Below, piece after piece: positions 7,448-15,695 of a stretch of DNA of 56,855 bases; position 1 is the stretch's first letter, and each line of letters starts with the position of its first letter. Position numbers and translations under genes: made by a program. The notes beneath the pieces are model-generated. The model was not told the origin of the DNA and made no database searches. It saw nothing but the letters and a program-made list of their open reading frames with translations. This DNA is from Chloroflexota bacterium (GTDB lineage Bacteria > Chloroflexota > Limnocylindria > Limnocylindrales > CSP1-4): assembly GCA_021789435.1 (NCBI GenBank), contig JAJYJO010000006.1, positions 1-56,855 on the forward strand. The letters are read 5' to 3'.

Positions 7448-9076
7448 ATGTCCGAGGACAGGCCGCCCGAGAGGGCGGTCTCGCGGGATGTCGCGCAGCT
7501 CCACCAGCTTGGCTACGCCCAGGAGCTGCGGCGGGGGATGAAGACCTTCTCCAACTTCGCCGTCTCGTTCACGATCATCTCGATCCTCTCGGGCTGTCTC
7601 ACCCTGTTCTTCTTCGCCATGAACACGGGTGGCCCGGCCGTGATGACGATCGGCTGGCTCGTGGTCGGCTTCTTCGTCCTCCTGGTGGCCCTCGGCATGG
7701 CCGAGGTCGCCTCGAGCTACCCCACCGCCGGCGGCCTCTATTACTGGGCGGCGAAGCTGGCGAGCGAGAGCGGCCGAAACGGCGCGGCCTGGAGCTGGTT
7801 CACCGGCTGGTTCAACCTGGTCGGCCAGGTCGCCGTCACCGCCGGGATCGACTTCGGCCTCGCCTTCTTCATCAACGCCTTCCTGAACATCGCCTTCGCC
7901 TTCCCGGCCGACCCGCCCCACACGATCCTCATCTACGCGATCGTGCTCTTCATCCACGGCCTGCTGAACACCTTCGGCATCCGGATCGTCGCCTTTCTCA
8001 ACGACGTCTCGGTCTGGTGGCACCTCGTCGGCGTGGCGGCGATCCTGATCTCGATGGTCTTCCTGAGCCAGCATGCGCGGACCGGCCTGGGGACGGTCTT
8101 CACGAAGTTCGTGGACAACACCGGCAGCGGCCCGGGCCTGAGCTGGCCGGGCCCCATCCTGGCCGGCATCCCGCTCTACGTGATGCTGATCGGGCTCCTC
8201 AACGCCCAGTACACCCTGACCGGCTACGACGCCTCCGCCCACATGTCGGAGGAGACCCACAACGCGGACAGGTCGGCCCCGCGCGGCATCGTCTGGTCGG
8301 TGATCATCTCGGTGATCGCCGGCTTCGTCCTGCTGGTGGCGATGAACGTCGGGATCACGCCGGACAAGGTCTTCGCCGGGGCCAACGGCGTCATGGTCGA
8401 CGGCTACGCCCATGCCCTCGCCTCGCCGACCGGGGTCCCGCCGGCCCAGATCTGGATCGACGACCTGGGACAGCCGGGCGGACTGTTCATCCTCTTCCTG
8501 GTGATCGGAGCCCAGTTCTACTGCGGCATGTCGTCGGTGACGGCGAACTCCCGGATGATCTATGCCTTCGCCCGTGACGGGGCGATCCCGGGCAGCAGCT
8601 TCTGGCACCGCATCAACAAGCGGACGCGGACCCCGACCAACTCGATCTGGCTGGCCGCCGTGGGCGCGTTCATCCTCGGCTTGCCGTACCTCTACAGCCC
8701 TGTCGCGTATGCGGCGGTCACCTCGATCGCGGTGATCGGCCTCTACGTGGCGTACGTGACGCCGGTCTTCCTGCGCGTCCTGGCCGGCGATCGTTTCCAG
8801 CCCGGGCCGTGGACGCTTGGCCGCTGGAGCCGGCCGATCGGCATCGTGGCCACGCTGTGGGTGATCGTGATCGCCGTCCTCTTCATGCTGCCTCAGGCGC
8901 TGCCGATCAACGTCAACACGTTCAACTACACGCCGGTGGTCTTCGCCGTCGTGCTGGGCGGGGCGACGCTCTGGTGGGCCGTCTCGGCTCGGCAGTGGTT
9001 CCGGGGCCCGCGAGTCCAGGGTTCGGCCGAGGAGCTGGCGGCCATCGAGCAGGAACTCGAGCTCGCGACGACCTGA
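7448..9076 (+). CDS. APC-superfamily amino acid/amine permease
   Basis: A 542-residue integral membrane protein with roughly 12-14 hydrophobic helices. The first follows the conserved SNFAVSFTIISILSG segment, and the loop GYDASAHMSEET is diagnostic of the amino-acid/choline/GABA permease branch of the APC superfamily. SYPTAGGLYYWAAKLA is the second typical block. ATG 7448 has GAGGAGG seven bases upstream; a longer frame upstream lacks a signal. It is transcribed divergently from the glutamine-synthetase-like ligase and the SDRs, so it probably imports the substrate that they process (an amine or amino acid). The specific substrate is unknown. Confidence 0.9.
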   Translation: MSEDRPPERAVSRDVAQLHQLGYAQELRRGMKTFSNFAVSFTIISILSGCLTLFFFAMNTGGPAVMTIGWLVVGFFVLLVALGMAEVASSYPTAGGLYYWAAKLASESGRNGAAWSWFTGWFNLVGQVAVTAGIDFGLAFFINAFLNIAFAFPADPPHTILIYAIVLFIHGLLNTFGIRIVAFLNDVSVWWHLVGVAAILISMVFLSQHARTGLGTVFTKFVDNTGSGPGLSWPGPILAGIPLYVMLIGLLNAQYTLTGYDASAHMSEETHNADRSAPRGIVWSVIISVIAGFVLLVAMNVGITPDKVFAGANGVMVDGYAHALASPTGVPPAQIWIDDLGQPGGLFILFLVIGAQFYCGMSSVTANSRMIYAFARDGAIPGSSFWHRINKRTRTPTNSIWLAAVGAFILGLPYLYSPVAYAAVTSIAVIGLYVAYVTPVFLRVLAGDRFQPGPWTLGRWSRPIGIVATLWVIVIAVLFMLPQALPINVNTFNYTPVVFAVVLGGATLWWAVSARQWFRGPRVQGSAEELAAIEQELELATT

Positions 9077-9114
9077 GCAGCGAGAGGGCCTTGGCGCCGA
9101 GGCCGGCGCCCGGC

Positions 9115-9900
9115 TTAGTAGATCCGGTTCGCCTCGGGCGGCACGCTGAGCTCGAAGGCCGCGTCGGGGATCGGCGCGTCGGGCTCGACCACCGTCGCCT
9201 CGGCGTGGCGCGTGACGGCGCCCCCGATCGCCTCCACGAGGCGCAGCACCAGGCCGATCTCCGTGTCGGCGGCCACCTGGATCCAGTGGTCGGGGCGGTC
9301 GGCGCCGACCTCGATCGTCCGCGGGTGGTCGCATTCCACGACCACGGCCCCACGGCCGGCGACCGTGGCGGTTCCGGTGACGCGGCACCGGCCGGTCGCC
9401 AGGACGTTCTGGCAGAAGCCGGCCGGATGGACGAACGCCTCGGAAATCGACTCCGTCGGCAGGGGCGTCAGCGGGTCGTAGACGTGGGTCCGCCCGGGCA
9501 GGTCGGGGGCGTTGAGGCCACGAGGCCTCCGGCGGAGAGGCCGCCGGGTGGCCACCCGGCTGATCGCCGAGTAGGTCCGGACCTCCACGCCGTCGCTCAG
9601 CCAGATCTCGTAGCCCGCCCCACCGGCGCCGGAGACGGAGGTGGCGATCCGGGCGCGGCCGGGATGCCGGAGCAGAAGGTCGCTGACCGTGAGCCGCTCG
9701 CCCCCGGCCACGATCGTGCGGTCCTCGATCCGCAGGCGCAGCGAACCGAAGCGCAGCTCGGCCTCGCGCATGAAGGCGAAGAGAGTTGTCAGGTCGGGAA
9801 GCCCCGGCGGCAGGCTCGCGGGCCGGGCGTGACGCCGCGTCCCGGGCAGGGCGGGCAGGTCGGGCCGGTCGGGGATGGATCCGGAGGGGGCGGCGGACAT
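9115..9900 (-). CDS. Conserved hypothetical, LolA/RseB-like beta fold suspected
   Basis: A 261-residue protein with no signal peptide or membrane helix. Beta-rich stretches (LRIEDRTIVAGG, YEIWLSDGVEVRTYSAISR, RCRVTGTATVAGRGAVVVEC, HWIQVAADTEIGLVLRLVE) resemble the strand pattern of lipoprotein-carrier/RseB-like proteins that read or carry a bound ligand, but no family signature is decisive. A TATGAT box sits 8 bases before the ATG, so it may be translated leaderless. It stands alone between the permease and the sigma/anti-sigma gene; a functional link to the latter is only a guess from position. Confidence 0.65.
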   Translation of the reverse strand: MSAAPSGSIPDRPDLPALPGTRRHARPASLPPGLPDLTTLFAFMREAELRFGSLRLRIEDRTIVAGGERLTVSDLLLRHPGRARIATSVSGAGGAGYEIWLSDGVEVRTYSAISRVATRRPLRRRPRGLNAPDLPGRTHVYDPLTPLPTESISEAFVHPAGFCQNVLATGRCRVTGTATVAGRGAVVVECDHPRTIEVGADRPDHWIQVAADTEIGLVLRLVEAIGGAVTRHAEATVVEPDAPIPDAAFELSVPPEANRIY

Positions 9901-9908
9901 CGGGCCGC

Positions 9909-9914
9909 ATCATA
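9909..9914 (-). promoter_or_regulatory. Leaderless-type -10 box before the 9115-9900 gene
   Basis: TATGAT on the minus strand, 8 bases upstream of ATG 9900, with no Shine-Dalgarno between. The spacing fits a transcript that begins at or next to the start codon. Confidence 0.5.
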
Positions 9915-9980
9915 GCGCACGGTCTTTCGCCGGCCGAACCGGTGTCCCGCGTGGCGCGGCCGGCGGCCCCCTTGGGTCAC

Positions 9981-11582
9981 TCAGCTGCCGGCGCTCCCCC
10001 GCAGGAGGACCTTTCCGCCCGGTTGCGCGCCGCCGCCGGCCGGCTCCTGGGTGATGGCCACCGCGGCGACCGCTCCCGATGCCCGGAGTCCGGCCAGCAC
10101 CCCAAGGCCGTCGGACGCCACGGCGAAGGTCCCGGCCGGGCGGGCTGCGCCGTCGGCGATGAGCCAGGCCTCGTAGGTCCGGCCGGCGGGCGCGGTCGGC
10201 AGGCCCCGCACCACCAGGTAGCCGGGCCCGGAGGGGGGCAGGACGAGCAGTCCGGTCGCCGCCGGGGCCTCGGCCGTGCCGGCCAGAGGGACGCGGACCG
10301 CGCCGGCTGCGGCCGCCGCCTCCACGAGGGCTCGCAGCTCGCCGGCCCGGGCCTCGACCGCCGCGGCCTGGTCCCGCAGCGACAGGTCCCAGGCCCCAAG
10401 GACCACGATCGCCACGGCTGCGGCGACCAGCAGACCGCCCGCTGCGGGGACCCGCCGCCGGCCGGCCGCGGCGGACCCGGCGAGGGCCGCCCGGCCCGGA
10501 GGCGACGCGCTCGCCCCGCCGACGCCGGGTGACGCGGGACCCGCGCCAGTCGCCGGAACCGGGGACTCCGCGGCCGGGACGCGTCCGATCACCGAGATCA
10601 GCCGGTCGGCGGCCTCCCCCTCCTGCCGACTCGCCCGGAGATCGGCCGCCGCGGTCGTAAGGATGCGCTCCCGGAGCGGCGGCGGCGGTTCCAGGGGCTC
10701 GACCGCATCGGCGAGGTAGGAAACCACCGCGCCGAGTTCGGCCAGCTCCGGATGGGGCTTGGAGCAGCTCGCCAGGTGGCGTCGCAGAGCCGCGCCCGCG
10801 CCGGGCTCCAGGGCGCCCAGCAGGTAGGCCGGAGCCAGGTCGGGCAGGTCGGGCAGGTCCGCGCAGCGGGACGGGTGCGGCTCGATCGCCGGCGGCCCCT
10901 CCTCGGCTTCCGGCAGCCGTGCGTCGGGCCCCTCTCCGCGTCGGCCGGCCGCGGAGCGAACCCCGCTGCGGGTCGGTTCGGCGGGGGTCTCGCCGGCCGC
11001 AGCGGCGACGAGCAGGGCGGAGCGGAGCCCCAGCAGCCCGAGGCGGAGGCGCGACGCGACGGTCCCCGGCGCCACCCCGAGCCGGGCAGCGACCTCCGGG
11101 ACGGTGAAGCCGTCGAAGTAGGCCAGCTGGAGCGCCTCCGCCTGGTCGGGGGGCAGGGTGGCCAGGCCGCCCACCACTGCGGCCCGGTCGAGCCGGCCCG
11201 GGAGCGCGGCCCAGACCTCCGGGAGCGCCCCGCCCGCGGGCGGGGATCCGGCGCCCCCGGGCAGCTCGCTCGCGCGCCGACGCCGGATCGAATCGACCGC
11301 ACGCTGGTGAACGATGGCGAGGAGCCAGGTCCGGACGCTGGCGCGGCCCCCGCCGCGGCGGCGGCCGCCGTCGCGCCGGGCCGCGACGAATGCGTCATGG
11401 ACGGCGTCCGCTGCGGCCCCTGGATCGACGGTGATCCGGAGAGCCAGGCTGTAGGCAGCGGCGCGATGGCGATCGTAGAGGAGGCCGAGCGCGGGGAGGT
11501 CGCCGTTCGCCGAGCCGAGGAGCAGGCGCTCGTCGGTCGGTCCGGCCGGTCCTCCCCGGCCGGGTGAGCGACCCGGGTTCAC
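9981..11582 (-). CDS. ECF sigma factor fused to a transmembrane RskA-like anti-sigma factor
   Basis: One uninterrupted frame of 533 residues from GTG 11582. Residues 25-105 are sigma region 2 (LGLLYDRHRAAAYSLALRI ... VRTWLLAIVHQRAVDSIRRRR). Residues 138-192 are region 4 (LPPDQAEALQLAYFDGFTVPEVAARLGVAPGTVASRLR). A linker (193-245) leads to an anti-sigma domain (246-300) with PAYLLGALEPG and an H269-x3-C273-x3-H277 zinc-site variant, where the family normally has H-x3-C-x2-C. One membrane helix lies at about 383-400, then an RskA-type C-terminal domain (425-530). Normally these are two adjacent genes; here they are a single chain, tethering the sigma factor to the membrane. ATG 11672 is an alternative start. 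Release would require proteolysis, which is inference. Confidence 0.88.
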   Translation of the reverse strand: MNPGRSPGRGGPAGPTDERLLLGSANGDLPALGLLYDRHRAAAYSLALRITVDPGAAADAVHDAFVAARRDGGRRRGGGRASVRTWLLAIVHQRAVDSIRRRRASELPGGAGSPPAGGALPEVWAALPGRLDRAAVVGGLATLPPDQAEALQLAYFDGFTVPEVAARLGVAPGTVASRLRLGLLGLRSALLVAAAAGETPAEPTRSGVRSAAGRRGEGPDARLPEAEEGPPAIEPHPSRCADLPDLPDLAPAYLLGALEPGAGAALRRHLASCSKPHPELAELGAVVSYLADAVEPLEPPPPLRERILTTAAADLRASRQEGEAADRLISVIGRVPAAESPVPATGAGPASPGVGGASASPPGRAALAGSAAAGRRRVPAAGGLLVAAAVAIVVLGAWDLSLRDQAAAVEARAGELRALVEAAAAAGAVRVPLAGTAEAPAATGLLVLPPSGPGYLVVRGLPTAPAGRTYEAWLIADGAARPAGTFAVASDGLGVLAGLRASGAVAAVAITQEPAGGGAQPGGKVLLRGSAGS

Positions 11583-11774
11583 GTTCCTGCCGCGGCTGCG
11601 AGCAGCGGCGGGGTCCGCCTGTCCACCCTCGCCATCGGCGCGGAGTGTAGCGGCCGGCGGGGCCGCCGGCATCCCCCGATGCCACCCGCCCGCGGCCCCG
11701 AACCCTGCGCCGGCGCGCCCTCGAAGGGGCTGCGACCCTCGATCCCGCGCGGTCCGGGCCCCGCCCGCCGGGAC

Positions 11775-11780
11775 TAGACT
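11775..11780 (+). promoter_or_regulatory. -10-like box upstream of the ammonia-lyase gene
   Basis: TAGACT, the same hexamer as the leaderless box at 40624, here about 88 bases before the ATG, so the transcript would have a leader with an AAGGAG ribosome site. No good -35 was seen. Confidence 0.35.
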
Positions 11781-11868
11781 GGGGCCACGCACCCGATCGC
11801 TGGGTCACCGGCACCGCCGACCGCGCCACCGCCGGGTCGGCCCAGCTCCCGCGAAGGAGCGAGCCGCC

Positions 11869-13524
11869 ATGACCGCCGACGCACCCGCCACCCCCGCTCC
11901 GACGTCGCCAGCCGCGCCTCCCACGCCCCGCCCCGGCTTCCGGGTCGAGAAGGACCCGCTCGGCTGGCTGGAGGTCCCGGACGAGGCCTACTACGGCGTC
12001 CAGACGGCCCGGGGCATGCACAATTTCCCGATCTCCGGAATGCGGCCGAACCCGGCCCTCGTGCGGGCCACCGTCCAGGTCAAGAAGGCGGCCGCCCGGG
12101 CGAACCTGGCGACCGGCCGGCTGGACCGGGCGATCGGCGGGGCGATCATCGAGGCGGCCGACGAGATCCTGGCGGCGCCAGCCGTCGAGGAGGCCGACGC
12201 CGAAGTGGAAGGGGCGGGAACCGCCGACGCCGCCCACCGCGACCCGATGCGTGCCGCGTTCGCGGCCGCCGCCGTCGCCAAGCAGCGGGAGCTGCTGGAC
12301 GCCTTCCGGATCGACCCATTCCAGGCAGGCGCCGGGACGAGCCACAACATGAACGCCAACGAGGTCCTCGCGAACCGGGCCATCGAGCTGCTGCACGGCC
12401 GGGGGGTCGGCAGCGGCCGGCGGGGCGACTACGGCGTGGTCAGCCCGAACGACCACGTCAACATGGCCCAGTCGACCAACGACGTCTTCCCCACCTCCAT
12501 GCGCGTCGCGACGCTGGACCTCATCCGCGACTTCCGGCCGGCGGCGGAGGAGCTGATCGCGGCCTTCGAGGCCAAGGCGGCCGAGTTCGACGACGTGATC
12601 AAGGCCGGCCGGACGCACATGCAGGACGCGGTCCCCGTCCGCCTCGGCCAGGAGTTCAAGGCCTACGCGATCACCCTCCGCCGCGGCCTCGACCGGCTGC
12701 TGGCGGCGGCCGAGTCGATCGAGGAGCAGAACATCGGGGCGACCGCGGTCGGCACCGGCCTCAATGCCGAGGCGGAGTACATCAAGCTGGTGATCCAGTT
12801 CCTTTCCGAGCAGACGGGCCATCGCCTGCGGACGGCCGACCACCTGGTCCAGGCCACCCATTCGATGCGGCCGATGCTGGAGGTCTCGGCCGCCCTCCGC
12901 GGCATCGCGGTCGACCTGATCAAGATCAGCGAGGACCTCCGCCTGATGTCGTCCGGTCCCATGACCGGCTTCGCCGAGATCACTCTGCCGGCCGTCCAGC
13001 CCGGCAGCTCGATCATGCCGGGCAAGGTGAACCCGGTGATGGCCGAGTGCCTCTCGATGGTCTCCTTCCATGTCATCGGCAACGACACGGCCGTCGCCTG
13101 GGCTTCCTCGGCCGGCCAGCTCGAGCTCAACGTGATGATGCCGGTGATCGCCCACGACACGCTCGAGTCTCTGACGATACTGCGCAACATGCTGCGGGCC
13201 TTCGCCGCGTTCGCCGTCACCGGGATCGAGGCCAACCGCGAGCGGGCCCGCGACCTGATGGAGCACTCCTCGGCGCTCTCGACGCCCCTTGCGCCGTACC
13301 TCGGCTATGCCCTGGCGGCCGAGATCTCGAAGCAGGCGGTCCGCGAGCGGCGGACGATCCGGGAGATCGTCATCGAGCGAGGGATCTTCACGGCCGAGGA
13401 GCTGGACGAGCTTTTGGCGCCGCACGAACTGACCGAGCCGGGCGTGGCCGGCGGCTTCCGCTTCCACCCGCGGCTGCCGGAGGGCGTCAAGCCGCCGACG
13501 GGTCCCGCCGGCACCGGCGGCTGA
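11869..13524 (+). CDS. aspA: Aspartate ammonia-lyase / class II fumarase family enzyme with an inserted segment
   Basis: A 551-residue cytosolic lyase. The superfamily signature GSSIMPGKVNPVM is at residues 379-391, with QAGAGTSHNMNANEV, HVNMAQSTNDVFPTS and GRTHMQDAVPVRLGQE all present. The N-terminal block DEAYYGVQTARGMHNFPISG resembles aspartase more than fumarase, so L-aspartate to fumarate plus ammonia is favoured; fumarase is the alternative. It is about 80 residues longer than usual: an Ala/Glu-rich insert of about 40 residues (roughly 103-143) separates the ADEIL helix from FQAGAGTS, and extra residues occur at both ends and around 183-193. The ATG has AAGGAG about ten bases upstream. 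It diverges from the sigma/anti-sigma gene. Confidence 0.88.
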   Translation: MTADAPATPAPTSPAAPPTPRPGFRVEKDPLGWLEVPDEAYYGVQTARGMHNFPISGMRPNPALVRATVQVKKAAARANLATGRLDRAIGGAIIEAADEILAAPAVEEADAEVEGAGTADAAHRDPMRAAFAAAAVAKQRELLDAFRIDPFQAGAGTSHNMNANEVLANRAIELLHGRGVGSGRRGDYGVVSPNDHVNMAQSTNDVFPTSMRVATLDLIRDFRPAAEELIAAFEAKAAEFDDVIKAGRTHMQDAVPVRLGQEFKAYAITLRRGLDRLLAAAESIEEQNIGATAVGTGLNAEAEYIKLVIQFLSEQTGHRLRTADHLVQATHSMRPMLEVSAALRGIAVDLIKISEDLRLMSSGPMTGFAEITLPAVQPGSSIMPGKVNPVMAECLSMVSFHVIGNDTAVAWASSAGQLELNVMMPVIAHDTLESLTILRNMLRAFAAFAVTGIEANRERARDLMEHSSALSTPLAPYLGYALAAEISKQAVRERRTIREIVIERGIFTAEELDELLAPHELTEPGVAGGFRFHPRLPEGVKPPTGPAGTGG

Positions 13525-13592
13525 CGGCAGGACCGGCGGGGGCTGATCGCCCGCGGTCGAGCCGGCGTCGGCGGGCCCCCTGCCGGGGCCGC

Positions 13593-14390
13593 TCAGCGGC
13601 GACGGGCGGTGTAGAGCACGGTCTCGCCGAGGACGACCATGGGACCCGCCGCCTCGTCCAGGAGCCGGGCCGTGGAATCCAGCAGCCGGCCGCGCTCGGC
13701 CGCCGGGAGCCCCAGCACCCAGCCGTAGGTCGCCATCTCCCGGCGGAACCCCCGGCCGGTCAGGCGGCGCTCGAGGGGGTGACGGCTCTCCTCGGCCGGC
13801 TCGAAGCGACCGCTCTCGGCCAGGCGCTCCAGCCACCAGCGACCGCTGTCCCCGGCGGCCTGGAGGGCGCGGGCTCCGTTCGGGGTGGCCGAGGCCCACG
13901 TCGCCTCCAGGCGCGCGCCGAACTCGGCCGGCCGGAACCCGCGGATGAGGCTCCAGGCGATCGCCAGCCGGCCCCCGGGGCGGAGGAGCCGGGCCGCCGC
14001 CCGCGCCCCCGCCTCCGGCTCGACCCAGTGCCAGGCGTCGGCGGCGAGGACCAGGTCGAAGCCGCCCTCTTCGCCGGGCCAGTCCTCGAAGCGGGCCTCC
14101 TCGACCCGAACGTCCGGGAACGCCCGCAGCTTCGCGCGCGCGACCGCCGCCAGCCCGACGCCAGGTTCGATGGCGACGATCCGGTACCCCCGTCGGGCGA
14201 GCGGCAGCGTCGCCCGGCCGGTGCCGGAACCGACCTCGACGATCCGGCCGCCGTCCGGAACCACCTGGGCCAGCGCGGCGAACAGGGAGTCCGGAAACGG
14301 CGGCCGGTGCCGGTCGTAGGCGACCGCAACCGCGTCGAACTGACGGGTGCGGTCGGCTGAGAACGTCCAGGCCGTGGCGTCGTCGGTCAC
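13593..14390 (-). CDS. Class I SAM-dependent methyltransferase
   Basis: A 265-residue Rossmann methyltransferase starting at GTG 14390. FDAVAVAYDRHRPPFPDSL precedes motif I IVEVGSGTGRATLPLARRG; motif II IVAIEPG and the acidic/Trp region FDLVLAADAWHWVEP follow, then LLRPGGRLAIAWS. The AWHWV pattern is typical of methyltransferase domain 11 enzymes of unknown substrate. It is a single gene, and its neighbours give no clue to substrate. Confidence 0.85.
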   Translation of the reverse strand: MTDDATAWTFSADRTRQFDAVAVAYDRHRPPFPDSLFAALAQVVPDGGRIVEVGSGTGRATLPLARRGYRIVAIEPGVGLAAVARAKLRAFPDVRVEEARFEDWPGEEGGFDLVLAADAWHWVEPEAGARAAARLLRPGGRLAIAWSLIRGFRPAEFGARLEATWASATPNGARALQAAGDSGRWWLERLAESGRFEPAEESRHPLERRLTGRGFRREMATYGWVLGLPAAERGRLLDSTARLLDEAAGPMVVLGETVLYTARRR

Positions 14391-14438
14391 CTGCCCATCG
14401 TGCCACGCCGATGGACCGCCCGGCGCCGCCGATGCGGC

Positions 14439-15476
14439 CTACTTGCTGGGGCCGACCAGGTCGCTCATCGGGACGACCGACGGATCCGCGGTGGCGCCGA
14501 GGTGGCCGAGTCGCCAGCCGTCCTCGATCGTCGCCAGGATGGAATAGTGGTTGTAGGCCACGCTCGAAGTCCGGGCGCGGTTCGCCGAGTGCGAGATGAC
14601 CAGGGTCACGACGTGCCCGCCGCCGGGGTTGGCCGTGCAGCAGCCGCTCGTGTCACCGAAGCCCGACGGGCCGGTCCCGGTGTAGTCGCTCTCGTCCCAG
14701 GTGATGAAGATGACCGAGTTGCCGTTCCAGGCGCTGGAGCTGGTGATCTCCCCGACCAGGTTCTTCAGGAAGGTGTCGCCGGACCGGATCAGGCCCTGGA
14801 CGTTGCCGTAGTTGCAGGGATCGGTCGCCGGGCCGCCGCGCCCGTGCATGTCGTTGCACTGGTCGGGGGCGATGAAGTTGAAGTCCGCCACGTCGCCGCT
14901 GGCCAGGTCGGTCTGCAGCTGGCTCAGGTCGACCACGTTGGCCATTCGCGCCACGCTGCTCTGGACGTCGGCGTACGAGACGAAGGGGTTGTGCTTGCGC
15001 TCGTACTGCTGGTTGCCGCAGCTCGCGGCCAGCAGGTCGCCGGCGCAGAGCGAGAGCGACTGCTGGTAGTCGCGCCAGGTCTTCCCGGCGGCCTCCAGCT
15101 GGTCGACGATGTTGGTCGCATCGACGGTCGTGGTGTAGTCGCCGGTGACGCCCTGGGTCGAGCCCGAGGTGAGGGCGATGTAGTTGGGCTGGCTGGGATG
15201 GGTGACGCCATAGGCGTTCGTCGCCAGGCCGTAGTTGCTCGCCGCCCAGTTGATCCACGGCGCGTTCGGGTTGCCGATCAGGGTGTCGTAGCCCGTGTTC
15301 TCCATCATGACCACGAACACGTGCTGGAAGTTCTTGACGTCCGAGCGGTTCCAGGTCGAGGCGGCCGAGACGGCCGGCGCCAGGACCGCGCTGGCGAAGA
15401 CCAGGCCGGCCGAGGCCAGCGAGGCCAGGAGCCGCGTCCGCGGCGACGGTCCGGAACGGGGGACAACAGGACGCAT
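14439..15476 (-). CDS. Secreted phosphoesterase (phospholipase C / acid phosphatase AcpA family)
   Basis: A 345-residue exported hydrolase. A signal peptide of about 39 residues (RTRLLASLASAGLVFASAVL then Ala-rich cleavage region) is followed by FVVMMENTGYDTLIGN, the N-terminal metal/nucleophile motif of PF04185 phosphoesterases (MMEN). Downstream are HPSQPNYIALTSG, IAPDQCNDMHG and FITWDESDY, then VLVISH-like HVVTLVISHSAN and YNHYSILATIE, matching the usual order in AcpA-type enzymes. The ATG at 15476 is preceded by GGAGGAGGAG. Cys pairs may be disulfides outside the cell. Substrate may be phosphomonoesters or phospholipids; this cannot be decided. Confidence 0.88.
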   Translation of the reverse strand: MRPVVPRSGPSPRTRLLASLASAGLVFASAVLAPAVSAASTWNRSDVKNFQHVFVVMMENTGYDTLIGNPNAPWINWAASNYGLATNAYGVTHPSQPNYIALTSGSTQGVTGDYTTTVDATNIVDQLEAAGKTWRDYQQSLSLCAGDLLAASCGNQQYERKHNPFVSYADVQSSVARMANVVDLSQLQTDLASGDVADFNFIAPDQCNDMHGRGGPATDPCNYGNVQGLIRSGDTFLKNLVGEITSSSAWNGNSVIFITWDESDYTGTGPSGFGDTSGCCTANPGGGHVVTLVISHSANRARTSSVAYNHYSILATIEDGWRLGHLGATADPSVVPMSDLVGPSK

Positions 15477-15683
15477 GGGTTCTCCTCCTCCAGGGGCGGC
15501 CGCGACTGGCGGCGGCCACCGAGGGGTTGGTTCTACCCGGCCGTGCGGGCAGCGGTCAAGCGCGTCCTGCGGGCCGAGGCGCCGTTGCGGGTGGGCAACG
15601 GCCGGACTGCCGCTGTCGACGGGTCCGGCCCCGGCTTCGCCCGGAGCCCGGGGGCCGCGACTGACGCTCCGCGGCCGCCCGCG

Positions 15684-15689
15684 TATGCT
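15684..15689 (+). promoter_or_regulatory. Leaderless-type -10 box before the flavin reductase
   Basis: TATGCT six bases upstream of GTG 15696 with no ribosome binding site in between, matching the pattern repeated elsewhere in this window. Confidence 0.5.
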
Positions 15690-15695
15690 CCGGCG

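Noticed and set aside
4933-8577. A 1214-codon open frame on the plus strand
   Set aside because: It covers the ligase, broken SDR and permease in the wrong frame or strand, has Asp/Arg/Val-rich repetitive composition and no domain. Long spurious frames are expected where GC is so high that stops are rare.
11395-14406. A 1003-codon open frame on the minus strand
   Set aside because: It is antisense to the ammonia-lyase gene, whose motifs are unambiguous on the plus strand; composition is Arg/Gly/Asp-rich without domains.
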